DNA of 8,874 bases, taken from the NCBI GenBank assembly GCA_036558265.1, contig DATBFY010000444.1, positions 1 to 8,874 of the forward strand. Reading direction: 5' to 3'. Within the stretch, counting starts at the first letter, position 1. Each line of letters begins with the position of its first letter. Positions 5,079 to 8,874 of the stretch are shown here, piece by piece. The translations under genes were made by a program, and so were the position numbers. The notes beneath the pieces are model-generated. The model was given only the letters and a program-made list of their open reading frames with translations, ran no database searches and was not told the DNA's origin. The DNA is from RYN-433 sp036558265. Its GTDB lineage: Bacteria > Planctomycetota > Phycisphaerae > Tepidisphaerales > Tepidisphaeraceae.

Positions 5079-5909
5079 TCAACGAGGTGACCGAAACGAC
5101 GCCGTCGTTTCGGTCATCTCGCTTTTTGAATCGAGGGCTTCTCGTCGCTCCAGGCCCCGCGGGTCTGCCGCCGCCACTACGATCGCGGACAGGCTCGCCG
5201 GTTTGGCTGGCTTGATGACCCGCGCCATCGCCTGCATCGTCGCGCCGGTGGTCCACACGTCGTCGATGAGGGTCACGTGTTTGCCAGCAAGGGCCTTCGC
5301 GTCGATCAGCGCGAAGGCGTCTCGCAGGTTCTTGGTCCGCCGGGCGTGGGAGTGGACGTGGGTCTGCATTTCCGTGTGGCGAATTCGCCGCACGGCGCGC
5401 GCGACCGGGATGCCGCAGCGCCGGCGCAGGCGCCGCGCGATCACCTCCGCCTGGTTGTAGCCGCGCGGGAACTGCCGCCGCCAGTGCAGCGGCACTGCTA
5501 CGAGGACATGGGTTTCCTGCAATAGCGCCTTGACCCGTTCCTGCGCGATCAAGCGATCGGCCAGTTCCTCCCCAACCGTCCAGCGACGGTGGTATTTCAA
5601 ATGGTGGATCATCGTCCGTACCGGTCCGTGGAACGACGCCAGCCGCACGACCCGCTCGAAGTTCGGCGGCCCCTTGCCCATGCAGTACGGGCACGGGCTG
5701 CCCGCCATCGGCAGGGTTAGCGCGCAAGCGGCGCAGCACGGTTCGTCCGCCAGTTCCTTCAGCTCCCGATCGCAGGGCGCGCACAGCGGCCCGGGCCCTT
5801 CAAAGCCCGTCCCGCACACTGCGCAACTCCAGGGGAAGCAGAAGTCCAGCACGCCCCTGATTAACCGGCCGATACCCACGCGGCGAATATTAACCGAACC
5901 GGGCCGCAC
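5079..5909 (-). CDS. ComF-family protein (amidophosphoribosyltransferase-like)
   Basis: The 276-residue product has the ComF layout. The N-terminal zinc-ribbon part carries cysteine pairs C29-C32, C43-C46, C59-C62 and C73-C76. A phosphoribosyltransferase domain follows, with RGYNQAEVIARRL (149-161) and the PRPP loop VTLIDDVWTTGATM (212-225). Members (B. subtilis ComFC, H. influenzae ComF, E. coli GntX) are needed for natural transformation or use of DNA as nutrient; the chemical reaction is unsettled. The start is uncertain: GTG 5909 gives the longest form, in-frame GTG codons at residues 11 and 20 are alternatives, and no clear Shine-Dalgarno decides. About 14 C-terminal residues (263-276, SKSEMTETTASFRSPR region) are encoded by the terminator hairpin of the convergent oxidoreductase gene and look like an added tail. 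No other competence gene is present in the window. Confidence 0.9.
   Translation of the reverse strand: MRPGSVNIRRVGIGRLIRGVLDFCFPWSCAVCGTGFEGPGPLCAPCDRELKELADEPCCAACALTLPMAGSPCPYCMGKGPPNFERVVRLASFHGPVRTMIHHLKYHRRWTVGEELADRLIAQERVKALLQETHVLVAVPLHWRRQFPRGYNQAEVIARRLRRRCGIPVARAVRRIRHTEMQTHVHSHARRTKNLRDAFALIDAKALAGKHVTLIDDVWTTGATMQAMARVIKPAKPASLSAIVVAAADPRGLERREALDSKSEMTETTASFRSPR
5083..5127 (+). terminator. Intrinsic terminator of the Gfo/Idh/MocA gene
   Basis: An 18-bp stem (5083-5100 with 5104-5121) closes a 3-nt GCC loop; the only irregularity is one G-T pair (5087/5117). Four nucleotides of slack are not needed: C5122 is followed at once by five T (5123-5127). It begins 25 bp after the oxidoreductase stop. 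On the minus strand no T-run follows, so it works for the plus-strand gene only, although it lies within the end of the comF-type coding region. Confidence 0.85.
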
Positions 5910-5919
5910 TTGCGCTCAT

Positions 5920-5948
5920 TTGCCAGCTTTTCCCGCCACGATTAGCAT
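5920..5948 (+). promoter_or_regulatory. Candidate promoter of the lpt gene pair
   Basis: TTGCCA (5920-5925, five of six) and TAGCAT (5943-5948, four of six) are separated by 17 nt. Transcription would start near 5955, about 60 nt before the first lpt ATG. The match is moderate, and the -10 overlaps the possible -10 of the divergent ComF gene. Confidence 0.35.
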
Positions 5949-5968
5949 GGCCCGCTTCGCGATGTCAG
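5941..5968 (-). promoter_or_regulatory. Candidate promoter of the ComF-family gene
   Basis: Read on the minus strand, CTGACA (5968-5963, five of six) is followed by a 16-nt spacer and GCTAAT (5946-5941, four of six). Its leader would be about 25 nt to the GTG at 5909. It overlaps the divergent candidate promoter, so the two genes may compete for polymerase. The match is weak. Confidence 0.3.
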
Positions 5969-6017
5969 CCAAACCGCCTCAACTGATACAACACCGGGGT
6001 AGCCGGAGCCGGTCCGC

Positions 6018-7721
6018 ATGAGCAAAACGCTGTTCTGGTACCTGCTCAAGGACCTGCTCCGCATTTTCATGCTCGCCGCGGGCACGCTGGCGGGGATCAT
6101 GTCGTTCGGCGCCCTGCTGCGACCCCTCACGCAGCACGGGCTGGACGCCTCACAGATCGGCAAGATCCTGTCGTATTTCCAGCCGGCGATGATGACGTAT
6201 TCATTGCCGATCGCCGCCCTTTTCGCCACCACCATCGTTTACGGGCGCCTGTCGGCCGACAACGAGCTGACCGCCTGCCGTGCCTCGGGTATCTCGAGCC
6301 TGGCGATGACGGCGCCGGCTTTCCTCCTGGGCCTGGTCGTCGCCCTGATCTCGCTCAGCTTCCTCTCCTTCATCGTCCCGGTGTTCACGCTCAAGGTCGA
6401 GAAGGTCATCTACTCCAACATCGCCCAGCTCGTCGCCAACAAGATCACACGCACGCACGAGATCAGCTATGGGCGCACCAGCATCTTCGCCCAGGCCGCC
6501 GAGGTGAAGCCACCCGTGGACGGCAAGCAGGTCGTGGACCTGATCAGCCCGATGATCTTCACCTACGCCACGGTGGATGCACCCGAGCCCGAGGAAGGCG
6601 CGCCCCGGGTGTCCGCGAGCAACAACAAGGACGACAAGTCCAACAAGATGAAGGTGCCGTCGAAGATCTGGATCGCCAGGCGCGCCACCGCCTACATCAC
6701 CCAGAAGGAGAACACGGTCCTCCTCGAAGCCGTGCTGGCCGACGGCGCCAACTTCCCCCGCGAGCTGGGCGGAAGCCAGATCTCCGTCACCCAGGCCCAG
6801 TTCGGCCCGGTCGACATGGGCACCCCCATCCGCGAGAACACCAAGTTCATGGACGTCGCCCAGCTCAAGCAGCTTCTGGGCAACCCCGAGAGCAGCCGCC
6901 GATTGCAAGCCACCGTCCAGCAGTTTATCCGCGACGACCAGCGCGAGGTCTACTTCGCCCAGATCACCAAATCCTTGAGAGATCCGGCCCTGCGATCCTT
7001 CCGCCTCTCCGCCGAGACCGAAACGCTGATCCTCAGCGGCTCGGACCTGGAGATCCGCTCGCGCGGGGGCGAACTGGTGATCAACCCGCGCTCGGAGCAA
7101 CAGGCCCAGTTCGTCCGCATCGACCACGAGAGCAACGGCGACATCGTCGCCCGCGACAAGGCACGCCAGGTCCGCATCACCCTCGACCCCGTCGAGCCGA
7201 CCGGCGTCGAGGCCCCGCGCCGCATGACCGCTCACGTCCGCGGTTTCGACGTGATCGTCGAGACCGACGAGGCCCCCGCCGCCCATGAGACTTACGTGCG
7301 ATCGATCAACCTCCCCATGCCCGACGACCTCCAGGCCATCGAGCACAACGACGTCCGCCACTACCTCACCAGCCACAACGCGTCCAAGCGCGAGCAGGAG
7401 GAGCTCAAGTACAACTTCAACAAGCTGATCTCCTCGATCCGCTCGGAGATGCACGCCCGAGCCAGCTTCGCGGTTTCGTGCTTCATCCTGGTGATGGTCG
7501 GATGCGCCCTGGGCATGATCAGCAGGAGCGGCAACTTCCTCCAGGCGTTCGCCGTCAGCGTCGTGCCGGCGCTGCTGTGCATCGCGCTGATCGTCACCGG
7601 CCAGCACGTATGCGAGAACACCCCCAAGTCCATGGGCCTTGGCCTCTCGCTGATCTGGAGCGGCAACGTGATCGTCCTCGTGATGGCCGCCTTCCTCCTG
7701 GGCAAGCTCCAGCGGCAATAG
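6018..7721 (+). CDS. LptF/LptG family permease with enlarged periplasmic domain
   Basis: This 567-residue inner-membrane protein has the YjgP/YjgQ layout. Three N-terminal membrane helices (about 13-33, 57-76, 100-124) and three C-terminal ones (about 482-501, 507-528, 544-563) flank a large periplasmic region. The cytoplasmic loop SADNELTACRASGIS (79-93) is the family's coupling helix, which contacts the LptB ATPase. RSEMHARASFAVSCFILVMVG opens the fourth helix as in relatives. LptF and LptG with LptB2 extract lipopolysaccharide and pass it to LptC. Typical members have about 360 residues; here the periplasmic part is about 357 residues instead of about 170, including a polar linker (EPEEG...NNKDDKSNKMK, 190-212). 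ATG 6018 has CGGAG 9 nt upstream. It stands before a second permease gene, in the E. coli lptF-lptG order, but which one is F cannot be decided from sequence alone. Confidence 0.88.
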   Translation: MSKTLFWYLLKDLLRIFMLAAGTLAGIMSFGALLRPLTQHGLDASQIGKILSYFQPAMMTYSLPIAALFATTIVYGRLSADNELTACRASGISSLAMTAPAFLLGLVVALISLSFLSFIVPVFTLKVEKVIYSNIAQLVANKITRTHEISYGRTSIFAQAAEVKPPVDGKQVVDLISPMIFTYATVDAPEPEEGAPRVSASNNKDDKSNKMKVPSKIWIARRATAYITQKENTVLLEAVLADGANFPRELGGSQISVTQAQFGPVDMGTPIRENTKFMDVAQLKQLLGNPESSRRLQATVQQFIRDDQREVYFAQITKSLRDPALRSFRLSAETETLILSGSDLEIRSRGGELVINPRSEQQAQFVRIDHESNGDIVARDKARQVRITLDPVEPTGVEAPRRMTAHVRGFDVIVETDEAPAAHETYVRSINLPMPDDLQAIEHNDVRHYLTSHNASKREQEELKYNFNKLISSIRSEMHARASFAVSCFILVMVGCALGMISRSGNFLQAFAVSVVPALLCIALIVTGQHVCENTPKSMGLGLSLIWSGNVIVLVMAAFLLGKLQRQ

Positions 7722-7735
7722 CGATCGACCTTTAC

Positions 7736-7777
7736 CTACTGTCTACTGGCTACCGCCTACTGCCTACTGCCTACTCC
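7736..7777. repeat. Heptanucleotide tandem repeat between the two lpt genes
   Basis: Six head-to-tail 7-bp units fill most of the 59-bp gap: CTACTGT, CTACTGG, CTACCGC, CTACTGC, CTACTGC, CTACTCC. The array ends 3 nt before the start codon of the downstream permease and so occupies the place of a Shine-Dalgarno sequence; none is visible. The unit length and intergenic location resemble cyanobacterial STRR repeats. Confidence 0.88.
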
Positions 7778-7780
7778 CCG

Positions 7781-8874
7781 ATGAAGATTCTGGACCGCTA
7801 CGTCATCCTCACCTTCCTCAAGAACTACCTGATCGCGTTCTTCGTGCTCATCGGGCTCTACGTCACGCTCGACATGGTCTTCAACTTCGACGAGTTGGTC
7901 CAGGTGCAGGAGCGCGCCAGCGATCTGAAAGGAGGGCTCGACTCGGCGATCTTCGTCATCCGCGCGGCGGCCGACTACTACTTCTACCAGTTCTTTTACA
8001 TCTTCGTGCAGCTCTCGGGCATGATCCCCGTCGTCGCCGCCGCCTTCACCCTTATCCGTCTCTCGCGGTTCAACGAGCTGTCGGCCATGCTCGCCGCGGG
8101 CGTGCCGCTCCTGCGCATCGCCTCCCCGATCATCATCGTCGCCCTGGTCCTCAATGGCCTGTTGCTGCTCGACCAGGAACTGCTCATCCCCCAGATCATC
8201 CCCAAGCTGGTGCGCAGCAAGCAGGAGGCCGGGCAGGCGACCGCCAGCAAGGAGTTCCAGATCCCCGCCATGCAGGACGACCATAACGCCGTCCTCAATG
8301 TTGCCCGCTACCGCCCCGGCCCCGGCAACCCCGTCATGTTCGAGTTCACCCTCGTCGAGCGGAACAAGGACCTCCAGCCCACCGCCATGATCACCGCCCC
8401 CCGCGCCGACTGGGACCCCGCCACCGCCTCCTGGCTCCTCACCGAAGGACGCCGCGTCGACGGCCTGCTCTACGAGACCGGCCGCAAGATCGACGACACC
8501 GTCAGCGTCTACAAGAGCAACGTCACCCCGGAGGAGATCAACCTCTATCGCAGCGGCAACTACGTCGAGCTGCTCGCCACCCATCGCATCGACGAACTGC
8601 TCGCCCGCCCCCAGTCCTACGGCACGCTCGCCCTCCTGCGCGTCAAGCACACCCGCTTCACCCAGCCGCTGGTCAACATCATTCTGCTGCTGCTGGCCAT
8701 CCCGACGGTCCTCAGCCGCGAGCCCACCCGCCTCAAGGCCGCCGCCACCAAGTGCCTGATCCTGACCGGCCTGTGCATGGTCACCAGCTTCCTGGGCCAG
8801 CAGATGTCCGGCAACCCCCCCACGGGCAACCTCGCCTCCCAGTGGCCGGCCATCATGGCCTGGCTGCCCATCCT
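7781..8874 (+). CDS. LptF/LptG family permease, 3' end cut by the window edge
   Basis: The frame is open from ATG 7781 to the right edge, giving 364 residues without a stop. It begins MKILDRYVILTFLKNYLIAFF, the typical LptF/LptG opening. Membrane helices lie at about 9-31, 66-92 and 109-134, then about 303-322 and 330-347, with the sixth starting near the edge (WPAIMAWLPI). The coupling loop LSRFNELSAMLAAGVPLLRIA (94-114) would contact LptB. The periplasmic part is about 170 residues, the usual size, unlike its neighbour. Full-length members have about 360-380 residues, so only a short tail should be missing. The gene follows the first permease by 59 bp on the same strand, so co-transcription is likely and the two would form the permease dimer. 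No Shine-Dalgarno is visible, because a tandem repeat occupies that place. Confidence 0.9.
   Translation, partial: MKILDRYVILTFLKNYLIAFFVLIGLYVTLDMVFNFDELVQVQERASDLKGGLDSAIFVIRAAADYYFYQFFYIFVQLSGMIPVVAAAFTLIRLSRFNELSAMLAAGVPLLRIASPIIIVALVLNGLLLLDQELLIPQIIPKLVRSKQEAGQATASKEFQIPAMQDDHNAVLNVARYRPGPGNPVMFEFTLVERNKDLQPTAMITAPRADWDPATASWLLTEGRRVDGLLYETGRKIDDTVSVYKSNVTPEEINLYRSGNYVELLATHRIDELLARPQSYGTLALLRVKHTRFTQPLVNIILLLLAIPTVLSREPTRLKAAATKCLILTGLCMVTSFLGQQMSGNPPTGNLASQWPAIMAWLPI

Noticed and set aside
6201..7718. 505-codon open frame on the minus strand opposite the first lpt gene, and a similar one at 7757-8650 opposite the second
   Set aside because: Both mirror well-supported membrane protein genes, have biased compositions rich in Gly, Asp, Val and Leu, and show no domain.

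Overview
This is a GC-rich bacterial chromosomal window that looks like Planctomycetota, possibly class Phycisphaerae. The clues are a pseudopilin-like protein with a C-terminal H-X9-DG motif, a Tat-exported Gfo/Idh/MocA oxidoreductase, a stand-alone HemP, and a pair of LptF/LptG permeases that imply an outer membrane. The phylum call is inference from gene style; no rRNA or marker gene is present. I see no transposase, integrase, tRNA, CRISPR array or recognisable defence system, so most of the window is ordinary core and housekeeping DNA.

Layout, left to right: the N-terminal part of a luciferase-like flavin oxidoreductase (minus, cut by the window edge) is divergent from a 54-aa HemP gene (plus). 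The hemP promoter is unusually clear: TTGACA and TATAGT boxes with a perfect 7-1-7 palindrome of Fur-box geometry filling the spacer. A type IV pilin-like H-X9-DG protein follows (plus). It converges on a BMP-family periplasmic solute-binding protein (minus), and a hairpin overlaps that gene's stop codon. Upstream of the BMP gene come a short 6-7-bp tandem repeat, a 102-bp nested palindromic element, and folE (GTP cyclohydrolase I, minus). folE is divergent from the Tat-signal Gfo/Idh/MocA oxidoreductase (plus). That gene ends in a strong intrinsic terminator lying inside the 3' coding end of a convergent ComF-family gene (minus). ComF is divergent from two consecutive LptF/LptG-family genes (plus), the second cut by the right edge a few codons before its expected end.

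How the genes relate: the two Lpt permeases form a likely operon and would be the transmembrane pair of the LptB2FG lipopolysaccharide extractor. The first has a periplasmic part about twice the usual size. The other genes look like independent single-gene units for iron/haem response, pseudopilin assembly, solute capture, pterin synthesis, sugar-type redox chemistry and possibly DNA uptake.

The most unusual features are non-coding. One is the Fur-like palindrome in the hemP promoter. Another is the nested palindrome between folE and the BMP gene. The third is a pair of short tandem-repeat arrays of different sequence, each ending 3-5 nt from a start codon, where a Shine-Dalgarno sequence would normally be. 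No stretch longer than about 240 bp lacks a gene.
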